Below are positions 55,696 to 63,682 of a stretch of 64,000 bases of DNA, piece by piece; position 1 is the stretch's first letter, and every line of letters starts with the position of its first letter. The position numbers and the translations under genes were made by a program. A model generated the notes under the pieces. The model was not told the DNA's origin. It made no database searches and was given only the letters and a program-made list of their open reading frames with translations. This stretch comes from Ketobacter sp963922875 (lineage in GTDB: Bacteria; Pseudomonadota; Gammaproteobacteria; Pseudomonadales; Ketobacteraceae): the NCBI GenBank assembly GCA_963922875.1, contig CAWUJH010000002.1, forward strand, positions 597,030 through 661,029, given 5' to 3'.

Positions 55696-56940
55696 CTAAC
55701 TAACTTTCCGGTTTTTACCGCTCGCAGCTCGAATCCGATTTTCTGTATGAACATAAACGGTATCCGTTGTGGCCATGCTTGAATGGCCTAGGTCTTCTGA
55801 CAAATCTTTCAGAGCTCGACCGCGCTCAATTTCCATGCTGGCGCCAGTGTGTCTTAGCCAGTGGGTTGATGCTTCTCTCAATTTTCTGGCGTTGTCTTCT
55901 CCTTCAGAAACCCTCATAGCTTCGTAGGACCGATCAAATATTTCTTGGACTATTCTTGTCAACTGTCGAGCAGTCATCCCACCTTGACCGCGAATCTTTT
56001 CTACTAAGGGTTCGTTCTCTATCGGCGAAGGTAAAGGGCTCAGTCCACGATAGATTCGGTATCGTTTAAGATAATCTATAAAACTATTGGGTGCGGTTAT
56101 ATCCCTGAGTTTTCGACCTTTCCCCAAAACTTTGAGCCACCAATTTCCTTCGGAATCCTGCCAAAAATGCCCCATAACGGGTGACCATGTTTTGCGTTCA
56201 GACAATTCAGATATCCGCAAAAACAGCGTTTTTAGGGCACAAATGAGGAATAGGCTCCGCTCATGCAGAGGATCTTCATCAGCAAGTTTCAAGGCTATCT
56301 GTAAGACGAATTGCCATTGAGCGTCGGTTAGCCGACGAACTTCTTTCACTTGGGAGTCTTTAATAAAGTGGCGGCAATCATGCTTGGCGATCTGCGCCGG
56401 GTTACCGTATAAATACTCTTCGTTCATCAGAAATCGATAAAAAGCAATCACCGCAGTGAAAGTGGCAGTTAACGTTTGTTGTGAGGGTTTGTACTTCTTT
56501 TTATCAGGCGGTGACCCTGACTTATCTCGATTTTTTGGGAGTTTCAGCTTGTAAGGTGCCCATAAAGGGTTCTGAGTGAATACACCATTTCTGAATACAA
56601 ATTTTTCATGGTTGGCGAGACAAATCCAAGACGTTGGCGGTTGCCAGCAAAAATCAGCGTATTCCAAGATATCGGCTTTTCGCAACTGCTGCATGGATGT
56701 CAATTTGATCAGGAATACCCATAACAGAAAGCGTTCGGTTTCATTTCGGAATCGAGTAAATGTGTGATCGGATTTGTTGCGTCCGATGTAGTTTAAGAAC
56801 TCCTGTCCCCAATGCCAGTGTCGGATCCACCAGGATTCTCCGGAATCCAGGAACTGTTTAAGCTCTGGGTACTCATCAAATCTGAAATCCTTGAAATCTG
56901 CGTAGATCGGATACAGTGGTGTTGGTTTGGGTACTGACAT
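55696..56940 (-). CDS. Tyrosine recombinase/integrase 1
   Basis: A 414-residue tyrosine recombinase. The N-terminal part (to about 170) looks like a SAM-like core-binding domain. The catalytic domain has the first Arg in FLRISELSERKT, a Lys in LKVLGKGRKLRDI, HxxR as H-W-L-R-H-T-G-A-S, then GHSSMATTDTVYVH with the Tyr nucleophile. It is about 35-40% similar by eye to integrase 2 at 58210 (shared RHTG-S, GH-SMATTD and the same length), so they are paralogues. It probably mobilises or resolves this accessory region. Target and substrate are unknown. Confidence 0.88.
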   Translation of the reverse strand: MSVPKPTPLYPIYADFKDFRFDEYPELKQFLDSGESWWIRHWHWGQEFLNYIGRNKSDHTFTRFRNETERFLLWVFLIKLTSMQQLRKADILEYADFCWQPPTSWICLANHEKFVFRNGVFTQNPLWAPYKLKLPKNRDKSGSPPDKKKYKPSQQTLTATFTAVIAFYRFLMNEEYLYGNPAQIAKHDCRHFIKDSQVKEVRRLTDAQWQFVLQIALKLADEDPLHERSLFLICALKTLFLRISELSERKTWSPVMGHFWQDSEGNWWLKVLGKGRKLRDITAPNSFIDYLKRYRIYRGLSPLPSPIENEPLVEKIRGQGGMTARQLTRIVQEIFDRSYEAMRVSEGEDNARKLREASTHWLRHTGASMEIERGRALKDLSEDLGHSSMATTDTVYVHTENRIRAASGKNRKVS

Positions 56941-57161
56941 ATTTGGTCTTCGAGGCAGTGACTTGGACTTGTCATTATTCTAGTAGAATTAATACCCTAT
57001 GTCGAATACTAAACAGTATATGATATTGTTAAGGAGTTTGGTCAATAGCTTCTAGATTGGTGGATGACTACACAAAAGGCCGAACTTTTTTGCAAAATAC
57101 CCAGAACTTTTACAGAAAACATTAAAGTAGTCGTCCAAAGACTAAATATGAGGCCTTACAA

Positions 57162-57621
57162 AGGTTTGGCGTAGAGTTGGTGTGATTGGTCAGATGATTA
57201 AAGATTGTGCTGTTGGCACCATGCAGATAGGTAACCACGGATCTTCTGAATGTCTTCGAGCTTCCCTGAGGTCATTACTTCGATGGCGGATAGTCCATTC
57301 CAAGCGCTGTTTGGCTTTCTAACCCAGTCACGCCATTGGTCCTCTTCAACAAACAAGGTCTGTAGTGCTCCGTAAATTCCAGCTATTGCTGAAATACGAG
57401 TTAAATCTTCTTCAGATAATTGACGATCTTCAATGTCTCCAGCGCTACCGAGTAAAGCATTTATTTCTGCGGGTGTAAGGCTCCATTCACTGGCGATTTT
57501 AAGAAAAAGCTTCTTAGCGACTTCGATATCGATCTCAGGTTTCATGTTCGATCTCCGGGTTTTTCCTGACAAATCGTGATATTGGCTGTATTGCGGAAAA
57601 ATGCAACTCTACGCCAAACCT
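57162..57621. repeat. Perfect 18-bp inverted repeat flanking the antitoxin-like gene
   Basis: AGGTTTGGCGTAGAGTTG at 57162-57179 is exactly complementary to 57604-57621. The repeat encloses the gene at 57198-57545 within about 460 bases. The pair ends exactly at the 18th base on both sides. I found no flanking target duplication of 4-9 bases. It looks like the ends of a small cassette or MITE-like element. The arrangement does not have the core sites of an integron attC. Confidence 0.75.
57198..57545 (-). CDS. Antitoxin-like protein (Xre/MbcA/ParS, DUF2384 type)
   Basis: A 115-residue protein from ATG 57545 (GGAG upstream), a start preferred over 57572. The N-terminal half is a helix-turn-helix-like bundle (TPAEINALLGS, LSEEDLTRISAIAGIYGALQTLF). 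The C-terminal half matches the DUF2384/MbcA-ParS toxin-binding region: WVRKPNSAWNGLSAIEVMTSG, then IRGYLSAWCQQ. The usual partner, a RES-domain toxin gene, is absent nearby, so it is an orphan. It lies inside the perfect 18-bp inverted repeat. DNA binding is inferred. Confidence 0.72.
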   Translation of the reverse strand: MKPEIDIEVAKKLFLKIASEWSLTPAEINALLGSAGDIEDRQLSEEDLTRISAIAGIYGALQTLFVEEDQWRDWVRKPNSAWNGLSAIEVMTSGKLEDIQKIRGYLSAWCQQHNL

Positions 57622-57649
57622 CACTATCCAAATCACAATAATCCGGTAA

Positions 57650-58189
57650 AAACTGAAAATAACACGGCCATCATGCAGATTAGCTTTATTTAAGCTCGGC
57701 CTTCGTGCCCAGGAAATATCGCTCCTCCAGATAAAAGAAGTTGCTAGGCTAAACTCTAGTGGAACGGATTTTCATCTATACGAGGTTCTCAGTTTGCCTG
57801 CTGCCTATACAAAGGGTGCTGATGCGATGAAACGCTCTAAATCCAAATATCACCGTCAAACGATTAGCTTCGATATAGACAGTTTTAATAAATTGGTTCG
57901 ACAAATCGAATCGCTTGCTAAATCTGGCGCTGAAATAGATCCAGAAAACTTTTATCCGCCTGTGAAGAAACATCGTGGTAAGTCTCGTGATCTACCAATG
58001 GTTGATGCAGATCTGAGAGAGGCGCTGTTAGAATATTTACATCTTCGTTTGGCTAAAGGGAAGCAACTAAAGCCCTCCTCCCCTCTTTTTATTACACAAA
58101 AAGGCGGCGCATATTCTCCAAACACGTTACAAGAGCATATGGCTTTAATGGGTCTCCAACAATATAGGGAGGATTTTATTACCCTTTGA
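57650..58189 (+). pseudogene. Truncated tyrosine recombinase (third copy)
   Basis: Plus-strand frame open from about 57650. It contains LALFKLGLRAQEISLLQIKEV, the catalytic-domain region around the first Arg, then a basic middle (DAMKRSKSKYHRQTISFDID) and LMVDADLREALLEYLHLRLAKG with SPLFITQKGGAYSPNTLQEHM, the strand before the His-x-x-Arg box. It stops before the H-x-x-R and Tyr boxes, so it is inactive. No proper start is seen upstream. It is more distant from the two full integrases than they are from each other. Confidence 0.7.
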
Positions 58190-58209
58190 ACCCTAACACA
58201 CTGATATTC

Positions 58210-59481
58210 CTAGATATCTTTAATACGCTTTTCTCGCCCAGAAGCGTGTCTTTCCCTCAAATCTGAGTCAATATATCGATCAGTCGTAGCCATACTTGCA
58301 TGGCCAGCATCATCACGCACGTGTTCTCTTGGGCGAAACTTCACATCTTCGGATATTCCGGTGTGCCTCAACCAGTGTACTGTGGCTGATCGCAACTCAG
58401 CTGCATCCTCTTCTAAGCCATCAGCTTTCATTTGCTCATAGGCGGCGTCGAAACAATCTTGTACCAAGCGTCTTATCTGGCGAGTACTGGTTACGGGCCC
58501 AGTTCCTTTTAACTTTGGAACCAGTGGTGTTTGCTCGCCGACTGTTGGATATGTGGAAAGACCCTGGGATTTACGATAACGCTTTAAAGCACTTAGCATA
58601 TCATTGCAAACGGTAACGGTTCGGCTTTTGTTTCCTTTGCCAGTAACATGCAGCCACCAATTGTTGTCGTGATCCTTTTTGAAATCTCCCATAACCGGGC
58701 TGGATCGTTCATCAGCTACTAGCTCAGATATTCGAAGATACATTGCAAACAAGCAATTCATAACAAATAGTGAACGCTCATGTTGCTCTGGATTTTTATC
58801 TGCCATTCGCTCAATGACTTCGAGAACATAATCCCACTGAATATTACTGATGCGCCTTACGACCGGCTTTGACTGTTCTTTGCGTATGAATTTACTTTTC
58901 TGCTTTATAAGAGCGACTGGATTTGAATCTACTAGGTTTTCTTGTATCAAGTGGTCATAGAATGAGGATACGGCGGTAAAAGTGGCTTTGATAGATGACT
59001 GAGATGGACAAAATGATTTCGAATCAGGTACAACACCTTTCTTGGAGTCCGTTTTTGACACGTTAACGACATAAGGTCGCCAATCAGCATTTATGATTCG
59101 AGCACCACCCTTCGACTTAAACCGAGCGACATTCTTAACTCCAATCCATGCCTTAGGGGGATTAAAACAAAACTTTATGAACTCTTCGATATGCTCACGT
59201 TTTAACGCTAATACCGATGTTGCGTGGATGTGCCAGCTCCATTGTAATAACCGCTCAATCTCACGACGATAGCTATTAAAGGTTGCCGTGCTGCCATTGT
59301 AGCTGTACAGAAACTTAAGCGCGTATTCCAAGTCAACGTCCGCGCCTGAAACCGGTGCTGCCAAATATTTCGCTGTATTGAACCCCTGTTGCTTGAAAGG
59401 ATTCCCTATGAATTCCAGGTTATCAATGATAGGTGTTGGTGCTTTGCGTTTAGGGTTCATAATCCAAGCATGTAGAGACAA
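58210..59481 (-). CDS. Tyrosine recombinase/integrase 2
   Basis: A 423-residue paralogue of integrase 1. Catalytic boxes: LRISELVADERSSPVM (first Arg), VTGKGNKSRTVTV (Lys), WLRHTGISEDVK (His-x-x-Arg) and GHASMATTDRYIDS (second His and Tyr). The N-terminal domain includes YNGSTATFNSYRREIERLLQW. The C-terminus is SDLRERHASGREKRIKDI. Upstream, 34 bases before its start, lies a perfect 16-bp palindromic hairpin (59515-59550), a candidate binding or crossover site. Its start ATG is at 59481 with only weak ribosome-binding sequence. The two integrases are separated by the antitoxin cassette and an integrase fragment. Confidence 0.88.
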   Translation of the reverse strand: MSLHAWIMNPKRKAPTPIIDNLEFIGNPFKQQGFNTAKYLAAPVSGADVDLEYALKFLYSYNGSTATFNSYRREIERLLQWSWHIHATSVLALKREHIEEFIKFCFNPPKAWIGVKNVARFKSKGGARIINADWRPYVVNVSKTDSKKGVVPDSKSFCPSQSSIKATFTAVSSFYDHLIQENLVDSNPVALIKQKSKFIRKEQSKPVVRRISNIQWDYVLEVIERMADKNPEQHERSLFVMNCLFAMYLRISELVADERSSPVMGDFKKDHDNNWWLHVTGKGNKSRTVTVCNDMLSALKRYRKSQGLSTYPTVGEQTPLVPKLKGTGPVTSTRQIRRLVQDCFDAAYEQMKADGLEEDAAELRSATVHWLRHTGISEDVKFRPREHVRDDAGHASMATTDRYIDSDLRERHASGREKRIKDI

Positions 59482-59514
59482 TTTCCTAAACTATAGCAAG
59501 ATCATGCCCCATAT

Positions 59515-59550
59515 CAATATGTCCGATATTGCAGAATATCGGACATATTG
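59515..59550. repeat. Perfect 16-bp palindromic hairpin upstream of integrase 2
   Basis: CAATATGTCCGATATT (59515-59530), loop GCAG, then its exact complement at 59535-59550. The centre is GCAG and the arms contain TCCGATA/TATCGGA. It is the longest perfect inverted repeat near either integrase and has no T-run. Candidate crossover or recombinase binding site, or operator for the integrase promoter. Confidence 0.7.
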
Positions 59551-59711
59551 TAATTTATTAGTCATCACCTACTGCAACAACCGGATATTGATGTTGGAAT
59601 TTCGGTATGGCGAGAACCTATTCAGTATGGTCTTTATTTATACACATTATAGAGAATCACCATATTCAAGAGCCGCCCGCCTTTTGAACGACTACAAAAG
59701 GAGCCAAAAAG

Positions 59712-59987
59712 GTGAGCAATAAATCTTCAAAATTAAACATCGACCTACCATTACGTAGCTATAGCGTTACGCCTGGAAAAGCCGTTAAAGAATGGGGTGA
59801 GGTTGCTGACATAGTGAGCGGCCCCCTGTTCCGGCCAGTTAACAGTTGGGATCAGGTACAAGACAGAAATCTGAATCAAGGTGCGATTAATGATTTGTTG
59901 AAAATGTTGGGCGAAGCTAGACAACTTTTCAATAATTCAACGTTGGTATTAATGGATAAGTTGGATGGTTTGGTCGATAAAAGTTAG
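59712..59987 (+). pseudogene. Recombinase-derived fragment
   Basis: A 91-codon frame from GTG 59712 (AAGGTG upstream). The middle (AVKEWGEVADIVSGPLFR, then PVNSWDQVQDRNLNQGAIND) matches the part of tyrosine integrase catalytic domains where GPLF leads into a loop and the next helix (typical ALxxWLxxAGIxxGPLFRxV). Both sides then diverge and the catalytic boxes are absent. It is either a decayed fragment or a small protein made from one. It is the fourth recombinase-related piece in 4.3 kb. Confidence 0.6.
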
Positions 59988-60001
59988 CGCAGCTATACAG
60001 A

Positions 60002-60037
60002 GTCAAGAAGGCTTGGGCAAAGCCTAAGCCTTCTGAC
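60002..60037. terminator. Imperfect long hairpin between convergent genes
   Basis: GTCAAGAAGGCTTGGGC at 60002-60018 pairs with 60022-60037 apart from one bulged A and one G-T pair, around a three-base loop. It lies between the plus-strand recombinase fragment and the minus-strand metal operon, ending 16 bases before the latter's stop codon. It probably ends both. Confidence 0.6.
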
Positions 60038-60052
60038 GATCACAACACGCTT

Positions 60053-60397
60053 TTATTGAAGCTTATCTTCATGATTCGCAGTAATAGGGCTGCCGAATTC
60101 ATCCACAAACACCGATAACGATTGCTTGCTTCTGTCAGTTTCCTCTGCATTCTTGAAGACGACGACCCATACAGGTCCATATTGGGTGTCACGCCGAGTG
60201 GCGGGTGTGGGTTTAACCGACTTCCAGGAATCCCCTAGTTTTTTATTAAGCACCAGATTTTGCACAACGCCACCAGCTATATTACTGGCTTGTTCCGCTG
60301 TAACGGGTTCAACGGGCGCGTGATTGGAATGAGCGAATGACGTCATTGGCATGATGGCTAAAAGTCCAGCTAATACAAATTGAATCATCAGTTTCAT
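60053..60397 (-). CDS. Small periplasmic protein (DUF6488-like)
   Basis: A 114-residue exported protein (signal peptide to about residue 22, cleavage after SFA). Segments SNIAGGVVQNLVLNKKLGDSWKSV and YGPVWVVVFKNAEETDRSKQSLSVFVDEFGSPITANHE resemble a small family (DUF6488, from memory) found beside HupE-type genes. There are few metal ligands except for N-terminal His residues. It ends the minus-strand operon that starts with the short HupE gene. Confidence 0.6.
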   Translation of the reverse strand: MKLMIQFVLAGLLAIMPMTSFAHSNHAPVEPVTAEQASNIAGGVVQNLVLNKKLGDSWKSVKPTPATRRDTQYGPVWVVVFKNAEETDRSKQSLSVFVDEFGSPITANHEDKLQ

Positions 60398-60423
60398 TGG
60401 TTTTCTCCGTAGATATTTTGTGA

Positions 60424-61017
60424 TTAAGGTTGGTACAGTTTTTCGTAAAATCCACTGGTGGACAGCGTGATAGAGACTGGCTCTTGGTTGCGGTTACGCC
60501 AATACCAGCCGTGAGTGCCTTCAAAGGGCGCAACAAACTCGCCGTGAGCGCTAGGCTGGTTGAGACCTTTCCAATAGCTGGTAAAGGTATCCGGTTTACC
60601 TGGCGGTTCTCCGTGCATATCGAAATTAACGCCTCCGCCCTGGGTGCTCCAACTAAAGACCAGCCGTTCACCTTCTTGCATAACCGCTTTTACTTCGGTT
60701 CCTTCATCGGGTTGCAGGGTGATCGTTAAGCTATCGGAGCGAAAGTTTTTCGGGCTTTTCCAAACCGACGATAACGGCGCATCACCCGACAATAATAAAT
60801 TGCCGGACGGCGCTTCCGTCGATTCGGCGGCATTAGCCGAGCTTAATGTCGTTAGACCCATTTTCTGTCCAAGCCCGGTAGGATCGATGCCGTATTCTGC
60901 CGGGAGTACCGTGGCGACTAATACAATGAGGCCAATCACCAGCGCAACCAGCGTAGCTTTAATCAGGCTGGCCGATGAAGGCAGTCCTTCGTTATTGAAA
61001 TCACTTATATCGTGCAT
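60424..61017 (-). CDS. Transmembrane-anchor protein beside HupE
   Basis: A 197-residue protein with one membrane span (about 20-45) and an extracytoplasmic domain. Segments LTITLQPDEGTEVKAVMQEGERLVFSWSTQGG, GEPPGKPDTFTSYWKG and FEGTHGWYWRNRNQEPVSITLSTSGFYEKL form an all-beta fold of the kind listed as transmembrane anchor protein in metal gene clusters. Function unknown. It lies 10 bases downstream of the HupE gene and ends 26 bases before the small periplasmic gene. Confidence 0.7.
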   Translation of the reverse strand: MHDISDFNNEGLPSSASLIKATLVALVIGLIVLVATVLPAEYGIDPTGLGQKMGLTTLSSANAAESTEAPSGNLLLSGDAPLSSVWKSPKNFRSDSLTITLQPDEGTEVKAVMQEGERLVFSWSTQGGGVNFDMHGEPPGKPDTFTSYWKGLNQPSAHGEFVAPFEGTHGWYWRNRNQEPVSITLSTSGFYEKLYQP

Positions 61018-61026
61018 AACAAATCC

Positions 61027-61761
61027 TTAACTGTGGAAAAAATAGCCGGTAAGCTGATAACCCACCAGAATGAATCCGGCAGCCATCAGTACGACATTAC
61101 TGGTAAAGGCGTGGCGAATGAAAGACGGGGATTGACGCCAGTAATTCATGAGAATCAGAATCGTACCCAACGCCAACAGCTGACCAATTTCAACTCCGAC
61201 ATTGAAGGCCAAGATGTTGGCCACTAGGCCATCTCCCGACAATCTAAAATCTTGCAGTTTAGTAGCCAGACCAAATCCGTGGAAAAAACCAAAGATCAAT
61301 ACAGCCGCTTTGGTGTTGGGTTGCACCCCAAACCAACGCTGGAAGGCACCTAGGTTGTCTAACGCTTTATACACCACCGATAACCCGATAATGGCGTCGA
61401 TTATATAGGGATTCACATGGGTGCCACTTAGCACCCCATAGAGCAGCGTGACACTGTGCCCTACAGCAAATAACGTCACATAAATACCGACGTCCTTCAT
61501 TCGATAAAGAAAGAAAATCACCCCAAACAGGAACAACAGGTGATCATACCCGGTCACCATGTGTTTGGCACCGAGATAGGTGAATGGCAGCAGTTGAGCG
61601 CCTGCGCTTTGCTCAAGAAACGCCGCATCGTCTTCTGCGACCCCATGAGCCAGACTTACATCGGCGACCGTTAAACCGGAAATCAGAATACCGCATACAA
61701 GCAGAATTCTATAACCAGCCGTGCGTAGCCGAAGCAATCCCGGCGAGAAAATACTCGTCAT
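61027..61761 (-). CDS. HupE/UreJ family membrane protein (short form)
   Basis: A 244-residue protein with seven or so spans. Features are GAKHMVTGYDHLLFLFGVIF, TLFAVGHSVTLLYG, and FGFFHGFGLATKLQDF, with conserved His/Asp similar to the long HupE-like protein at 10864. A signal-like start precedes a short N-terminal segment. HupE/UreJ relates to Ni uptake, but the CsoR-like repressor just beyond has Cu(I) ligands, so its metal is uncertain. First gene of the minus-strand operon. Confidence 0.85.
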   Translation of the reverse strand: MTSIFSPGLLRLRTAGYRILLVCGILISGLTVADVSLAHGVAEDDAAFLEQSAGAQLLPFTYLGAKHMVTGYDHLLFLFGVIFFLYRMKDVGIYVTLFAVGHSVTLLYGVLSGTHVNPYIIDAIIGLSVVYKALDNLGAFQRWFGVQPNTKAAVLIFGFFHGFGLATKLQDFRLSGDGLVANILAFNVGVEIGQLLALGTILILMNYWRQSPSFIRHAFTSNVVLMAAGFILVGYQLTGYFFHS

Positions 61762-61830
61762 TGTTTACTCCAAAAAGTACAAAAAGTAGTTAACAGCAGA
61801 GTGTTATGGAATCTGCTGTATATAAGCGAT

Positions 61831-62202
61831 TTACGAAAGGCTATGCCGTGGAGGGCGATAGAGTGGTATGGGTATGCCATTCATTGGAAACGGCGGATCG
61901 TTCATTACCCACGAGTACTCCGGTTTGTGCGCTTCCCGAAACGGTAAGGCCACGGGCACAGAGAACTCGATGCTGTCCATTATGTGGACGATGTGGTGGG
62001 TTGTATTATCGTCTGGATGCGATAATCCTAGCGAGTGGTGATGAATATCATAACCCTGATGATCCGAATGGAGCTGTATCACGGGAGGCAAGGAAGCATG
62101 CAGGCATTGAGCAATGACCCAGTATCCACGACCACTGGCAGCAAACAGCAAACTGAGCACGAGAACGGCTACAGGTATGCGTGTGGTGATGGGCGCCTTC
62201 AT
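61831..62202 (-). CDS. Small secreted His-rich protein
   Basis: A 123-residue exported protein (hydrophobic start to about residue 30). His residues are concentrated in HSDHQGYDIHHHSLGLSH and NTTHHIVHIM. Similar His-rich small proteins sit near copper or cobalt regulators. No family is certain. It is transcribed divergently from the CsoR-like gene, 60-100 bases from the metal operator, so it is probably metal-induced. Confidence 0.6.
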   Translation of the reverse strand: MKAPITTRIPVAVLVLSLLFAASGRGYWVIAQCLHASLPPVIQLHSDHQGYDIHHHSLGLSHPDDNTTHHIVHIMDSIEFSVPVALPFREAHKPEYSWVMNDPPFPMNGIPIPLYRPPRHSLS

Positions 62203-62262
62203 TGCTTTTATCTACTCTGATTTCCTTAGCGTTAGAGTATCATACCTCATTATTAAGAGCGT

Positions 62263-62291
62263 TTGAAGTATCCTCCCCAGGGGGATATAAT
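62263..62291 (+). promoter_or_regulatory. Promoter and operator of the CsoR-like gene
   Basis: TTGAAG (62263-62268) and TATAAT (62286-62291) have a 17-base spacer. The spacer contains TATCCTCCCC-A-GGGGGATA (62269-62287), a C/G-rich inverted repeat of the type bound by CsoR/RcnR/FrmR repressors. The ATG at 62299 is only eight bases after the -10, so the transcript would be leaderless or nearly so. The same site lies upstream of the divergent His-rich gene. Confidence 0.7.
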
Positions 62292-62298
62292 CCGGTTT

Positions 62299-62559
62299 AT
62301 GTTATCTCATAAAACGCACCCTCAAATTATAGCGCGGCTGAAACGAGCCGATGGGCACCTCCGGAAAATCATTCAGATGCTGGAGGAGCAACGCGCTTGC
62401 ATTGACGTAGCGCAACAACTTCAAGCCGTTGAAAAAGCCATCACCAGCGCCAAAAAAACACTGGTGCACGATCATATTGATCATTGCTTGGATGAGGCTG
62501 TCCTTCATCAATCGGAAACCGCCATGACAGAGTTCAAGGACATCACTAAATATCTTTAA
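62299..62559 (+). CDS. CsoR/RcnR-family metal-sensing repressor with Cu(I)-type ligands
   Basis: An 86-residue all-helical DUF156 repressor. From ATG 62299 the ligand set is C34 (RACIDVAQQL), H59 and C63 (H-I-D-H-C), the Cys-His-Cys pattern of Cu(I)-sensing CsoR, in contrast to the His-Cys-His-His set of RcnR or the formaldehyde-sensing FrmR. Segments IIARLKRADGHLRKIIQMLEE and the helix after are typical. A start at 62263 is less likely because it overlaps the promoter. It probably controls itself, the divergent His-rich gene, and perhaps the metal operon and DMT gene. Confidence 0.82.
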   Translation: MLSHKTHPQIIARLKRADGHLRKIIQMLEEQRACIDVAQQLQAVEKAITSAKKTLVHDHIDHCLDEAVLHQSETAMTEFKDITKYL

Positions 62560-62623
62560 TAGGAAGTCCCTCTAATCGAAAACACCTTGCCACCTTTCTC
62601 TGATCGGCACTAAGGAGTTTGCT

Positions 62624-63682
62624 ATCAATCCCGGAATCACCTACGCGCTGTTCGCTGCCGTATTGTTTGGGGCCAGTACCCCTCTGGCTAAGACGTTAAT
62701 CACAGACTCCAACCCTGTTATGTTGGCGGGTTTGCTTTATCTGGGTAGCGGTGTTGGTTTAGCGCTCGTGATGGCTGGACGATTATTGCTTCACCGAGCA
62801 AATACACAGACCGCCTACTTAATTCGATCCGATTTACCCTGGTTTGTTGGTGCGGTCTTTTTTGGTGGGATAGTCGGCCCATCTCTCTTGATGTATGGTC
62901 TGATTCAAACACCAGGTTCTACGGCTGCGTTGCTATTGAATCTTGAAGGGGTATTCACCGCTTTGCTGGCGTGGTTTGTGTTTCGAGAAAACTTTGATCG
63001 TCGCATATTCTGGGGGATGTTCAGTATCGTCTTGGGAAGCCTGTTATTATCCTGGGATCAGGTACCTACGTCCGGTGGTTTGTTGGGCATACTGGCGATC
63101 GTAGCCGCTTGTTTGTGCTGGGCCATTGATAACAATCTTACCCGAAAGGTCTCCGCAAGTGATGCCTTTCAGATCGCCTGCTTCAAGGGTTTGGTAGCCG
63201 GTACAGTCAATATTGGATTGGCCTTCTTGGTCGGTGCCCGGTTCCCTGAATTGAGCACCTATCTGCCAGCTCTGGCGATTGGCTTTTTGGGTTACGGACT
63301 CAGTTTAGTCCTGTTTGTGCTCGCCTTGCGCCATTTAGGTACGGCTCGAACCGGCGCTTATTTTTCATTTTCACCCTTTGTCGGTGCCACCTTAGCGTTG
63401 GTCATTCTACAAGAAGCACCCGGCTTGATGTTTGTCTTGGGATTTATGGCCATGGCATTGGGGTTGTGGTTGCATTTAACAGAGCGACACGGACATCTTC
63501 ATCCCCATACACCGCTCACGCACCGGCATTCCCACTCTCATGATGAGCACCACCAACACGATCATGATTTCACCTGGGATGGCACTGAACCTCATACTCA
63601 TGAGCACTTTCACCCAGCAATGACGCACAATCATGAGCATTTTCCTGATATCCATCACCAGCACAAACATGATGATTCATGA
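62624..63682 (+). CDS. DMT-family (EamA) transporter with a His-rich tail
   Basis: An EamA-type drug/metabolite transporter of ten spans. Two EamA halves (about 10-140, 150-275) precede a cytoplasmic or periplasmic C-terminal tail of about 60 residues rich in His (HGHLHPHTPLTHRHSHSHD, then HEHFHPAMTHNHEHF). Such tails bind Ni, Co, Zn or Cu. The frame has no ATG at the expected place: AAGGAG at 62612-62617 is followed six bases later by ATC (62624), then ITYALFAAVLFGA. The start may be ATC or a mutated or misread ATG, or TTG at 62663 may be used, which would lose the first helix. It follows the repressor gene by 64 bases. Confidence 0.82.
   Translation: MNPGITYALFAAVLFGASTPLAKTLITDSNPVMLAGLLYLGSGVGLALVMAGRLLLHRANTQTAYLIRSDLPWFVGAVFFGGIVGPSLLMYGLIQTPGSTAALLLNLEGVFTALLAWFVFRENFDRRIFWGMFSIVLGSLLLSWDQVPTSGGLLGILAIVAACLCWAIDNNLTRKVSASDAFQIACFKGLVAGTVNIGLAFLVGARFPELSTYLPALAIGFLGYGLSLVLFVLALRHLGTARTGAYFSFSPFVGATLALVILQEAPGLMFVLGFMAMALGLWLHLTERHGHLHPHTPLTHRHSHSHDEHHQHDHDFTWDGTEPHTHEHFHPAMTHNHEHFPDIHHQHKHDDS

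Noticed and set aside
57162..57621. Integron attC sites around the antitoxin gene
   Set aside because: The repeat is a perfect 18-mer without RYYYAAC and GTTRRRY core sites in the right order, and no integron integrase is present.
59378..59722. 114-codon plus-strand frame over the integrase 2 start
   Set aside because: Antisense to a well-supported integrase and the palindrome; low-complexity composition.
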